A stretch of 64,000 bases of DNA from Microlunatus soli (GTDB lineage: Bacteria; Actinomycetota; Actinomycetes; Propionibacteriales; Propionibacteriaceae), in the NCBI RefSeq assembly GCF_900105385.1, contig NZ_LT629772.1, positions 3,224,001 through 3,288,000 on the forward strand, given 5' to 3'. A model generated the notes under the pieces. That model had not been told where the DNA came from. It was given only the letters and a program-made list of their open reading frames with translations, and made no database searches. This document shows, in pieces, positions 52,629 to 59,914 of this stretch. Position 1 is the stretch's first letter. Every line of letters begins with the position of its first letter. The translations under genes were made by a program, and so were the position numbers.

Positions 52629-52652
52629 ATCAGTAGAAACCGTATCATCTAA

Positions 52653-52658
52653 TAGACT
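52653..52658 (+). promoter_or_regulatory. -10 box for leaderless TetR mRNA
   Basis: TAGACT ends seven bases before ATG 52666; no ribosome site is present, so the message is probably leaderless. Confidence 0.45.
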
Positions 52659-52665
52659 TTAGGTC

Positions 52666-53271
52666 ATGCCTAACGATGTGCGCGATCGCAGCCGCGAGAT
52701 CCTGCGTGCCGAGTTAGCGGATGCCGCGGCCAGTTTTTGTGCCGAGCACGGCTTCGACGAGGTGACGACCGACGAGATTGCCCGTGGCATCGGCGTCTCG
52801 CGCGCGACCTTCTTCCGCTACTTCACCTCGAAGGAGGATGCGGTTGTCTCCGCTGCACACGGCTCCGCCGCGCGCGCTGGCACCTTCGCGCAGCGTGTCG
52901 CCGAGGTCGCCGATGCGGCCGAGCCCGGCACGACCGTGTGGGCGATCATCCGCACAGCTACCCAATCGATGATCGACACCGCCGAGACGCGTGGAGACCC
53001 GCTGAGGGCGCGCATCCGCATGATCACCGACGTGCCCGCACTCAAGGGCCAGTTGGCCTCCCAGCGCAGTATCGATCAGTCGGCTGTTACCGACGTGCTG
53101 CGCGGGCGGCTCGACAACGACCGCACCGCACGCGCCGCCGCCGCCGCCGGGGTCGCAGCCGTGGACCTCGCCTGGCAGGAATGGGCCCGCACACCCGGCT
53201 CGAAGCTGCGCCCCCTACTCGACGCCTATCTCACAGCGCTCGGCAATGTCGCGGCAGCGAAACTCACCTGA
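52666..53271 (+). CDS. TetR-family repressor
   Basis: Regulator of 201 aa. The N-terminal helix-turn-helix reads FCAEHGFDEVTTDEIARGIGVSRATFFRYFTSKEDAV (about 24-60). The C-terminal ligand domain is of the AcrR-C type seen in mycobacterial and actinomycete regulators. It is divergent from a DHA2 exporter and very likely represses it through the dyad at 52614-52628. The 3' end is followed by a strong hairpin. Confidence 0.92.
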   Translation: MPNDVRDRSREILRAELADAAASFCAEHGFDEVTTDEIARGIGVSRATFFRYFTSKEDAVVSAAHGSAARAGTFAQRVAEVADAAEPGTTVWAIIRTATQSMIDTAETRGDPLRARIRMITDVPALKGQLASQRSIDQSAVTDVLRGRLDNDRTARAAAAAGVAAVDLAWQEWARTPGSKLRPLLDAYLTALGNVAAAKLT

Positions 53272-53333
53272 AGCCAACATCGGCGCCGCGATGGTGATCT
53301 TGACGTCACGACCAACCGGACGCCTCGCGCCCA

Positions 53334-53358
53334 CCTCGATCGGGTCGACCGATCGAGG
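53334..53358. terminator. Bidirectional terminator between TetR and S9 peptidase genes
   Basis: CCTCGATCGG (53334-53343) and CCGATCGAGG (53349-53358) pair over 10 bp with a 5-base loop. It lies between two convergent genes (stops at 53271 and 53378). No U-tract follows, as is common in high-GC actinomycetes. Confidence 0.7.
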
Positions 53359-53377
53359 CGGGCGCGTTCCACGGCAC

Positions 53378-55264
53378 TCAACCGGCGGCACTGTCCTCCA
53401 GCGCGGCGGCACCACCGAGGTGGGTGGCGAAGAACTGTTCCGCTGCACAGAACATGGTCAGCAGGTTCTCTGGGTTGACGATGAAGTGTCCTTCGTCGTC
53501 GAACACCAAGTAGTCGACCTCTACTCCACGCTGTCGTAGCTTCCCAACAATCGAGTCCGAATGTGTCCGCCGGGCACGGATGTCATTGGCCCCTTGGACG
53601 ACCATCAACGGGCTGCGGATCTCGTCCACCCGGCTGATCGGCGAACGGGCGAGCATGTCAGCTTCCTGCTCTGGGTCCGATGGGTCGCCCACATAACGGA
53701 GCCAGTTGTTCGTCAGACCGGTCTTGGCATACTCGGGCACCGAGCGGATGAAGTCGGCGAGGTCCGACACGCCGACGTACTCCACCGCAGCCGCGAACGT
53801 GGTCGGAGTGAACGCGATCCCGACCAATGCGGCGTAGCCGCCGTAGGAGCCGCCGAACAGTCCGATGCGTTCGGGATCGGCGTGGCCGCTGTTGATCGCC
53901 CACTCCACGGCGTCGATCAGATCGTCGTGCATCCGCCCGGCGAACTCGCCGACCGCCGCCTCCATATGTTCTCGCCCGAATCCGGCGGAGCCACGGAACT
54001 GCGGCTGCAATACCGCGTACCCGCGATTTGCCCATAGCTGAACCGTCGGGTCGAAGCCCCACCAGTCCCGGGTCCAAGGGCCGCCGTGTGGCATCAGGAT
54101 CATCGGCAGCCGCTCCGAGTTCGATGCGCCACGGGGCAATGTGAGGTAGGCCGGCACAGAGCGACCGTCTCGGGCGTGGATGACGATGTCTTTCACCGGC
54201 ACCAGCAGGTCCGGGTCGAGATGCTCTGTCGTCCGTGCCAGCAGCAGGCTCTCTCCTGTCTCGTGGTCGTAGAGCCAGGTCTGCGGATCGCGATCATGGA
54301 GGAACGACACGATCCAGCGACGCCCTTCCACATCACTGGAGATCGTGCCGAGATCGCCATCGCAAAGAGAACGCAGCTCGGTGAGGACCTCGGCGAAGTG
54401 CGGATCGTGCGCGTGCACGACCATCCGCATTCCTTGATACCGCACGCCCAGGAGCTCCCCGGTTCGCCGGTGGCGGATGAGCGGGGAGGGCAGGCTAGTG
54501 AAGACCTGCCCCCGGGTGTCCAGATCGTAGGAGGGGTGCCGGTCGACCTCGGTCTCGACTCCCGTTCGCAGGTCGAGCCGGCCCAGATGCATCTGGTCCG
54601 TGCCGCGGTAGGAACCGAACCAGATTCCGGTGCCGTCCGGCGTCGCCTCGAACGGGTACACACCGATCGGATACGCGTCACCGTCGAAGGCGGCGATCCG
54701 ATCGCTGCCCCGCCACAGCTCCCATGTCCCGTCGGCATGCAGGGTCTGTGTGAACACAGTGTCTCCGGCGATCATCGATGTTGCCCCCGCCCCGGGGCTT
54801 TCCGCAAGCACTGCCAGCGCACCGGACTCGATGTCGAGCTCGTAGAGGTCGAACTCTGCCGGGTCACGAGCATTGAGCTGGAGAACGGCGCGGCCCGGGC
54901 GACCTGGTCGCAGCTCGACCCGCTGGGCGGTGGCACCAGGGAAAGGGGTGAGGTCGACGACCGGAGCATCCGGGTTCTCAAGATCGATGCGGAACACGTG
55001 CCAGTTCTCGTCGCCGCCGCCATCCTGCTGATAGAGCAGCCATCGCGGGTCCGCGGTCCACTGATAGCGAGACACCGTGCGGGTGTCGTCGGCGGTGACG
55101 CACCGCGGTGCTGAGTTGCCGTCGAGGTCCTGGATCCACACGTTCAGCCGATTACGCCAGGGTGCCAAGAAGGCGATGCGCGTGCCGTCCGGAGAGATCG
55201 TGATACCCGTGCGCCCGGGATGGCGCAGCAAATCGTTGATCGGCATCAGGTCAGATGAGGTCAT
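53378..55264 (-). CDS. S9-family prolyl oligopeptidase-like peptidase
   Basis: Serine peptidase of 628 aa: N-terminal beta-propeller (about 1-350, repeats such as ISPDGTRIAFL and YQWTADPRWLLYQQ) and a C-terminal alpha/beta-hydrolase domain. Catalytic residues are visible: Ser in GLFGGSYGGYAA, Asp in VVQGANDIRARR and His in VFDDEGHFIVNPEN. It is cytoplasmic or secreted without a visible signal; acylaminoacyl-peptidase-like. Its start overlaps the stop of the membrane-protein gene upstream (ATGA), so both are read from the MerR-type promoter. Confidence 0.93.
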   Translation of the reverse strand: MTSSDLMPINDLLRHPGRTGITISPDGTRIAFLAPWRNRLNVWIQDLDGNSAPRCVTADDTRTVSRYQWTADPRWLLYQQDGGGDENWHVFRIDLENPDAPVVDLTPFPGATAQRVELRPGRPGRAVLQLNARDPAEFDLYELDIESGALAVLAESPGAGATSMIAGDTVFTQTLHADGTWELWRGSDRIAAFDGDAYPIGVYPFEATPDGTGIWFGSYRGTDQMHLGRLDLRTGVETEVDRHPSYDLDTRGQVFTSLPSPLIRHRRTGELLGVRYQGMRMVVHAHDPHFAEVLTELRSLCDGDLGTISSDVEGRRWIVSFLHDRDPQTWLYDHETGESLLLARTTEHLDPDLLVPVKDIVIHARDGRSVPAYLTLPRGASNSERLPMILMPHGGPWTRDWWGFDPTVQLWANRGYAVLQPQFRGSAGFGREHMEAAVGEFAGRMHDDLIDAVEWAINSGHADPERIGLFGGSYGGYAALVGIAFTPTTFAAAVEYVGVSDLADFIRSVPEYAKTGLTNNWLRYVGDPSDPEQEADMLARSPISRVDEIRSPLMVVQGANDIRARRTHSDSIVGKLRQRGVEVDYLVFDDEGHFIVNPENLLTMFCAAEQFFATHLGGAAALEDSAAG

Positions 55265-55923
55265 GAGGCTGTTCCCTTGAGGTCACTGGTCGAGGCGGGA
55301 GTGGCGGCAGTCGTCATGCGTACGGCGCTGCGGCGGATGGCCCACACCACGGCGGCCACGGCGAGAACGGTCAGTGGCGTGCCCAACACGAGATGCGCGA
55401 TACCCAGGCCACCGGTGTTCTCCTCCAGATAAAGCCACTGTTGAATCACGAAGCGGGCGCCGAACACCAGCGCCACGGCACCGGTGGCGAGGTCGTGAGC
55501 CCGCAACACGCCGCGATCTGTACGCCAGGCATGTCGTCCGCCGTGAACGGCATTCCAGATGACGCCAGTCACCGGTCGTCGCACCAGCACGGACACCGCC
55601 GTCAGCACGAAACCGGCCAGCGAGCCCCAGATCCCCAGCACGAAAAAGTCACGGGAGGAACCCGTCCACGCCACGATCCCGGCAGCCACCGCAACGCCCG
55701 CCAGGCTGCCGATCGCAGAGACGACCCGCTCTCGGCGCGCCAAACGAATCACGAACAGCGCGACGCCGGCCGCGAGCGATACTCCGATCGTCAAGGGGAG
55801 GGGCAGGAAGACGTCGGCGACAACGAACACGATCACCGGCACGACGGAATACATCAGGCCAAGCGGGCCACCCAGCTGGTCGAGCACGCGGTGGTCGCGG
55901 TGGTCTTTCAGAGTGGAACTCAT
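55261..55923 (-). CDS. DUF3159-like integral membrane protein
   Basis: Membrane protein of 220 aa with six hydrophobic segments (LMYSVVPVIVFVVADVFL; LTIGVSLAAGVALFVI; SLAGVAVAAGIVAW; and others). RPVTGVIWNAVHGGRHAWR in the third loop is DUF3159-like. Function unknown; related proteins are sometimes near drug-response regulators. GGAGA lies five bases before ATG 55923; an in-frame ATG at 55935 is possible. It is first gene behind the MerR-type promoter and coupled to the S9 peptidase. Confidence 0.75.
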   Translation of the reverse strand: MSSTLKDHRDHRVLDQLGGPLGLMYSVVPVIVFVVADVFLPLPLTIGVSLAAGVALFVIRLARRERVVSAIGSLAGVAVAAGIVAWTGSSRDFFVLGIWGSLAGFVLTAVSVLVRRPVTGVIWNAVHGGRHAWRTDRGVLRAHDLATGAVALVFGARFVIQQWLYLEENTGGLGIAHLVLGTPLTVLAVAAVVWAIRRSAVRMTTAATPASTSDLKGTAS

Positions 55924-55957
55924 CAGTTTCTCCATCGGTCGTAAGGTGTTGAGACCG

Positions 55958-55988
55958 AGGAAAGGTCATGCCGTTACGGCATAGTCAA
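55958..55988 (-). promoter_or_regulatory. MerR-type promoter with 19-bp spacer and palindrome
   Basis: On the minus strand TTGACT (55988-55983) and TTTCCT (55963-55958) are separated by 19 bases, longer than the optimal 17. That is the hallmark of promoters activated by MerR proteins. The spacer holds ATGCCG-TTA-CGGCAT (55968-55982), a perfect palindrome. The promoter drives the DUF3159/S9 genes; the divergent MerR gene starts 29 bases from it. Confidence 0.65.
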
Positions 55989-56016
55989 GTCGACCGTGCA
56001 TTCAGGAGTGTCACTG

Positions 56017-56751
56017 ATGGGATGGAGCACGCAACAGATCGCTGACCTTGCTGGCACGACGTTGCGTACTGTGCGGCACTATCACGAGATCGGCGTGCTG
56101 GCTGAACCACCCCGCGGAGCCAACGGATACAAGGACTATGGCGTCAGCCACCTCACCCAACTGCTGCGCATTCGGCGGCTCGTGGATTTCGGGGCACCGC
56201 TGAGCGAAATTCGCTCGATGCGTCTCGTCGATGACACTGAGAAAGCCTCCCTCGAGTACCGGGACAAGCTTCGTCACCTGGATGATGAAGCAGAACGTGC
56301 GATCCTGCGCCTGGAAACAATCAGGGCCGGGATCAGAGAAGAGCTTGACGCGGAGGAATCTGCCGCCCGAAGCGTGTTCCTACCCCCAAGTGCCGACAAG
56401 GACTTCATGACGGTGCTATCCCGGCTGCTGCACGCCGACACCCTGTCGTCGTGGAACAGCCTGCTCGAAACGAGGCCCGAGAACGCAGCACTCTCAGAGT
56501 TCGTAGACCTTGACGAATCGTCGACACCCACGAGCAGATCCGATCTGGCCACGAGGCTGGCCGACGTGGTCCGCCAGCTCTATGCCGATCATCCAGAACT
56601 GGCTGATCCCGTTTTCGCTCCGGGCCGCCAACGGCCGCTTGCACGCGCGGCTATCGGTATTGCGCTCAAGGAGCTTTACCGACCCGCGCAGCTTGACGTA
56701 CTCGTGCGGCTCAACGCCCTACTCAGGCGTGATGATCGCTCGGTCGAGTAA
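56017..56751 (+). CDS. MerR-family transcriptional activator
   Basis: Regulator of 244 aa. The N-terminal winged helix (WSTQQIADLAGTTLRTVRHYHEIGVLAEPPRGANGYKDYG, about 3-42) and dimerisation helix are clear. The C-terminal domain is about 130 residues and has no cysteines for metal binding, so a small-molecule or drug sensor is more likely than a metal sensor. AGGAG eight bases before ATG 56017 decides this start over GTG 55996. It is divergent from the DUF3159/S9 operon and should activate it by twisting the 19-bp-spacer promoter. Confidence 0.92.
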   Translation: MGWSTQQIADLAGTTLRTVRHYHEIGVLAEPPRGANGYKDYGVSHLTQLLRIRRLVDFGAPLSEIRSMRLVDDTEKASLEYRDKLRHLDDEAERAILRLETIRAGIREELDAEESAARSVFLPPSADKDFMTVLSRLLHADTLSSWNSLLETRPENAALSEFVDLDESSTPTSRSDLATRLADVVRQLYADHPELADPVFAPGRQRPLARAAIGIALKELYRPAQLDVLVRLNALLRRDDRSVE

Positions 56752-56797
56752 CGAGGGCGAAGAACGTAACAGCACTGCGCCCAACCCCGCGGCGGAT

Positions 56798-58186
56798 TCA
56801 AGCTGTCGATGCAACAGATTGGTCGTCGTCGTTTGAGAGTAGTCGTTGGAGTGCTTCGGCTGGGGTGGCCCACTCCAGTGTTTTGCGGGGTCGGGTGTTG
56901 AGTTCGGCGGCGACCTGGTCGAGGAGCCCGGGCCCGTAGAAGGACAGGTCGGCGCCTTTGGGGAAGTACTGCCGCAGGAGCCCGTTGGTGTTCTCGTTGG
57001 TGCCACGTTGCCAGGGTGAGTGTGGATCGCAGAAGTAGACCGGAATCCCGGTCTCGGCGGTGATCTTGGTGTGGAGGGCCATCTCGCTGCCCTGGTCCCA
57101 GGTCAAGGACCGTTTGAGCTGTTCGGGTAGTTCGGTGATCTTGGCCGTCATCGCCTTGGCCACGGTCTGGGCGGTGTGGTCGTCGGGCAGGTGTAGCAAC
57201 AGTACGAATCGGGTGGTGCGCTCGACCAGGGTGCCGATTGCGGACTTGCCGTGGGCGCCGATGATCAGGTCGCCTTCCCAGTGGCCGGGCATCAGCCGAT
57301 CGTCGGCCTCGGCCGGGCGGTCGTGGATCGAGGACATGTCTTTCAACTTTGGCCGCAATTGCCGCCCCTGGTGTCGGCGTTGGACGCGGCCGGTGCGTAG
57401 TGCTTTGGCCTCGCCCAACCGTTGCTCGACCTCTCGTGCCAGCTCGCCCTTGGGGCGAACGTAGAGGGCCTGGTAGATCGTCTCGTGGGACACACGCATC
57501 TCCGGGTCGGCGGGAAAGTCCAGCCGCAGCCGCTGCGAGATCTGCTCCGGACTGTGTTTGGCAACCAACCGTTCCACGACTTCGTCGAACAAGCGAGTGC
57601 CAGGCACCAGCCGGGGCCGGGCGCCGGCCCGGTGCCGGCGCTGCTCGACCTTCGATTGGCCGATGCGGGCCCGATAGGATCCATCGACCTGGTCGGTGCC
57701 GCGGGCGATCTCACGGGTGATCGTGGACCGCGGTCTCCCCAACAGGTCAGCGATCCGGCTCGGTTTGTAGTGAAGGTTCAACAGGTCCTCGACCCGACAC
57801 CGCTCGGTGAAGGTCACCATGCCATGGCCGGGCGTGATCTGGGCCTCGACCTCGGGATTCACCGTCGGTGGACGCACACCGCCAGCCTGCTGGAACCAGC
57901 GATAGCCGGTGACATCAGACACGCCCGCCGCGGCGGCTGCAGCCCGGACGCCCGCACCCTTGCGGAGCTCGGCCCAAAACAGCGGCCGCAACCGCGCTGA
58001 TACCGAAGCCTCCAGACGGCCATGCCCCGGGGCCGGCAGCCCCAGGCCTGCCCAACCACCTGCGTCGGCCAGCCATCGATAACCACACACCGGCGACACC
58101 CCGACCGCGCGGGACGCGACCAGGATCGAAGCGCCCGATCGCAACGCAGCCCAGAACTCCTCGGTCGGCATGAACCTCGCCGCCAT
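56798..58186 (-). CDS. IS30-family transposase
   Basis: DDE transposase of 462 aa. Seen: an N-terminal helix-turn-helix array (ILVASRAVGVSPVCGYRWL), the IS30 TFTERCRVEDLLNLHYKPSRIADLLGRPRSTITREI segment, and the catalytic core with PGHWEGDLIIGAHGKSAIGTLVERTTR (first Asp), LTWDQGSEMA (second Asp) and CDPHSPWQRGTNENTNGLLRQYFPKG (Glu). ATG 58186 follows AGGAAGG; an alternative ATG at 58219 lies in the terminal repeat. The stop codon at 56798 extends past the left terminal repeat into flanking DNA. Confidence 0.95.
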   Translation of the reverse strand: MAARFMPTEEFWAALRSGASILVASRAVGVSPVCGYRWLADAGGWAGLGLPAPGHGRLEASVSARLRPLFWAELRKGAGVRAAAAAAGVSDVTGYRWFQQAGGVRPPTVNPEVEAQITPGHGMVTFTERCRVEDLLNLHYKPSRIADLLGRPRSTITREIARGTDQVDGSYRARIGQSKVEQRRHRAGARPRLVPGTRLFDEVVERLVAKHSPEQISQRLRLDFPADPEMRVSHETIYQALYVRPKGELAREVEQRLGEAKALRTGRVQRRHQGRQLRPKLKDMSSIHDRPAEADDRLMPGHWEGDLIIGAHGKSAIGTLVERTTRFVLLLHLPDDHTAQTVAKAMTAKITELPEQLKRSLTWDQGSEMALHTKITAETGIPVYFCDPHSPWQRGTNENTNGLLRQYFPKGADLSFYGPGLLDQVAAELNTRPRKTLEWATPAEALQRLLSNDDDQSVASTA

Positions 58187-58220
58187 ATGCAACACCTTCC
58201 TCTGGATCAGGTGTTGCATC
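56808..58220. mobile_element. IS30-type element, about 1413 bp
   Basis: GATGCAACA at 56808-56816 and its complement TGTTGCATC at 58212-58220 are the best terminal inverted repeat around the IS30-type transposase. Inner similarity is weak. No clear 2-4 bp target duplication flanks these ends, so boundaries are approximate or one end is old. It separates the MerR cassette from the broken TIGR03086-type gene. Confidence 0.6.
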
Positions 58221-58416
58221 TATTTCTTGAGTCTGCTCGCGCCATTCGCCCGAGGTGGCAGCCGCTCGTGGCACGAAAACAGCGGCTCGGGGACAGACGT
58301 TCGTCGTAGACACCAAGATCACGTTCAAACAGTCCCACCGCCAGCGGGTCACTGACCGCGCTCGCCGAGACGAGCAGAGTGATCAACGACTTCGCTGACG
58401 ATCTCGGCTGGTGTCT

Positions 58417-58995
58417 CTAGACCGGTCGCCCGACAAAGCCCGCGAGTCGGGTATAGATATCGGCGTCAGCGGCTACCGGAACGGCTGACGCGAACGGTCC
58501 GCCGTCGACGCGGTCGTCCTCTGCGATGTTGCGGGAGAATCAGTCCAAAGCAGCGTGCGCCAACACCGGATCGAGCTCCACCCTGCGGCCCGTGACCTGA
58601 GCGAGGTCCCACGCGTGGACGGTGAACTCGTGGGTGTAGGCGTCCAGCAGCTCATTCCTGGTCATCGTCCCCCAGACCAACGCGAAGTCCTCGCCGAGCT
58701 TTCCATCCGCCGCCCAGACCTGATCGAACTCGCTGCGGGCACTTCGGAAGACATCGGCACACTCCTCGACGACGTCGTTGGCCGGATCGGTGACCAGAGT
58801 CATGTCGCGGCCGTCGCCGACGAGCGTGAGCTTGCGGAGCACTGCGACGAGGTGGGCCAACAGCATCTTCAGATCAAACTCGGCACATGGCGTGGGCAGG
58901 GCCAGCTGGGACGGGTGCACCGCGTCGACCTGACGCTGGGTTTGGTCGAGGGCTGCGCAAATCTGTCGTCGCGGATCAGTCGATGTATAGGTCAT
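58417..58995 (-). pseudogene. TIGR03086-type metal-binding (DinB-like) protein, interrupted by TGA
   Basis: Mycothiol-dependent-isomerase/DinB-superfamily protein. Seen: TPCAEFDLKMLLAHLVAVL near the N-terminus, then TRNELLDAYTHEFTVHAWDLAQVTGR carrying the His ligands. At 58542-58540 an in-frame TGA follows HAALD. After it the same frame continues for 40 codons (FSRNIAEDDRVDGG...LAGFVGRPV) to TAG at 58417, reproducing the family C-terminus with its GGPF motif. So a single nonsense change has truncated it at 151 aa. The start ATG 58995 is chosen from the conserved N-terminus. It lies beside the IS30 element. Confidence 0.8.
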
Positions 58996-59116
58996 CGGGC
59001 CACGATGTCCTCCAGCTCGGACAATTCGCGACACCGCCTGACCTCGGGCCGCCGCGCCGGTCGACTACCCAACCCGGTGAAAGTTCCTGGCGGACTCCAG
59101 CACCGACCGACGCCGG

Positions 59117-59157
59117 CAACTGGCATCGATCTGGACGCCAGATCGGTGTGCCAGTTG
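59117..59157. other. Nested 41-base perfect hairpin downstream of the P-loop gene
   Basis: CAACTGGCA (59117-59125) pairs with TGCCAGTTG (59149-59157), and inside it GATCTGG (59128-59134) pairs with CCAGATC (59138-59144) around ACG. Small unequal bulges (2 and 4 bases) separate the two stems. It lies in the 207-bp gap between the P-loop gene's stop and the TIGR03086-type start, both minus strand. A transcription terminator is possible, but the two-part shape could also be a mobile-element end or protein site. Confidence 0.55.
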
Positions 59158-59202
59158 AAACCTCCATCCAAACCGGGAGGCCATTTCAGTTCTTCGATGA
59201 GG

Positions 59203-59688
59203 TCATTTCGCTGAGTTCAGTCGGTTGTTCTCAGTGATCTTGTCGGCGACCTTCTGTGCGACCTCCTCCGGCGAAAGTCGGGTTGTGTCGACCAGCGGTA
59301 ACGCGAGTGCTCGGTAGCTGGCAGCATCACGCAGCACTTCCTCGATGTCGTCGGGTTCATCACGCGCAGTCAGACGCTGCCGGCGCACTTCGTCGGAGCA
59401 GTCCAACAGCAGCCACGGACCAGCCGGCCAATCGGCCAACTCGGCCGGAGTGCAGACCCCGAGCAGCACCACGTCCACAGGCAGAACCACATCTGCGATC
59501 GCTCGGACAAGTCGCCCGTACGGTTCCCAGGTCTGCGGAGTTTGCGAGATCGGAGCGCCGGCGAGTTCGCCGGCCGGCCCCATGAATGCATCCCAGTCCA
59601 GCACCACCCGATCGGGCAGCAGCGCCCGCAGTCTCGGGATGATCCGGCTCTTGCCCGACCCGGGCGCGCCGAGGACGTAATTGATCAT
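59203..59688 (-). CDS. P-loop NTPase (nucleoside/adenylate-kinase-like)
   Basis: Small kinase-fold protein of 161 aa. Walker A GAPGSGKSRIIP lies at residues 7-18; DWDAFMGPAG follows where such kinases bind substrate. LLLDCSDEVRRQRLTARDE looks like the adenine-binding/LID region with Arg residues. No family-specific motif fixes the substrate; shikimate-kinase-like or uncharacterised AAA_18/AAA_33 kinases are possible. ATG 59688 probably lacks a leader, given a TAGCGT box at 59702-59697 (minus strand). Confidence 0.8.
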   Translation of the reverse strand: MINYVLGAPGSGKSRIIPRLRALLPDRVVLDWDAFMGPAGELAGAPISQTPQTWEPYGRLVRAIADVVLPVDVVLLGVCTPAELADWPAGPWLLLDCSDEVRRQRLTARDEPDDIEEVLRDAASYRALALPLVDTTRLSPEEVAQKVADKITENNRLNSAK

Positions 59689-59696
59689 GGTCAACG

Positions 59697-59702
59697 ACGC
59701 TA
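59697..59702 (-). promoter_or_regulatory. -10 box for leaderless P-loop gene mRNA
   Basis: TAGCGT on the minus strand ends eight bases before ATG 59688, matching the spacing of the other probable leaderless genes in the window. Confidence 0.4.
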
Positions 59703-59902
59703 GCCCGAATCGTCAGGAGCCATCCAGTCCTTTAGTCCGGCGCTGCTATCGGCCCACTGAGCGTGCCCAGGCCATAAACACCGATGTACACCGACGCGAC
59801 CGGCATCAGAGGTGACGAGATCGGCGGAGCTCGCGGCGGCAACTTGGCGATGCACCCGGCGGCTCGAGGCTGAGTCCGGATCCGCCGGTACGCGGCGGAT
59901 GG

Positions 59903-59908
59903 GACAAT
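59903..59908 (+). promoter_or_regulatory. -10 box for leaderless threonine-synthase-like mRNA
   Basis: GACAAT ends six bases before the GTG at 59915. No ribosome site precedes the codon. Confidence 0.4.
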
Positions 59909-59914
59909 TGCCAG

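Noticed and set aside
51089-58220. Genomic island with integrase or prophage
   Set aside because: No integrase, tRNA end, att repeats or phage genes; only neighbouring cassettes and one IS.
58540-58542. Selenocysteine at the in-frame TGA
   Set aside because: No known selenoprotein in this family and no SECIS-type hairpin directly after the codon; a nonsense mutation explains it.
59732-59830. Minus-strand remnant reading SPLMPVASVYIGVYGLGTL
   Set aside because: It looks protein-like for about 20 residues and could be a gene fragment, but no start, domain or homology can be shown.
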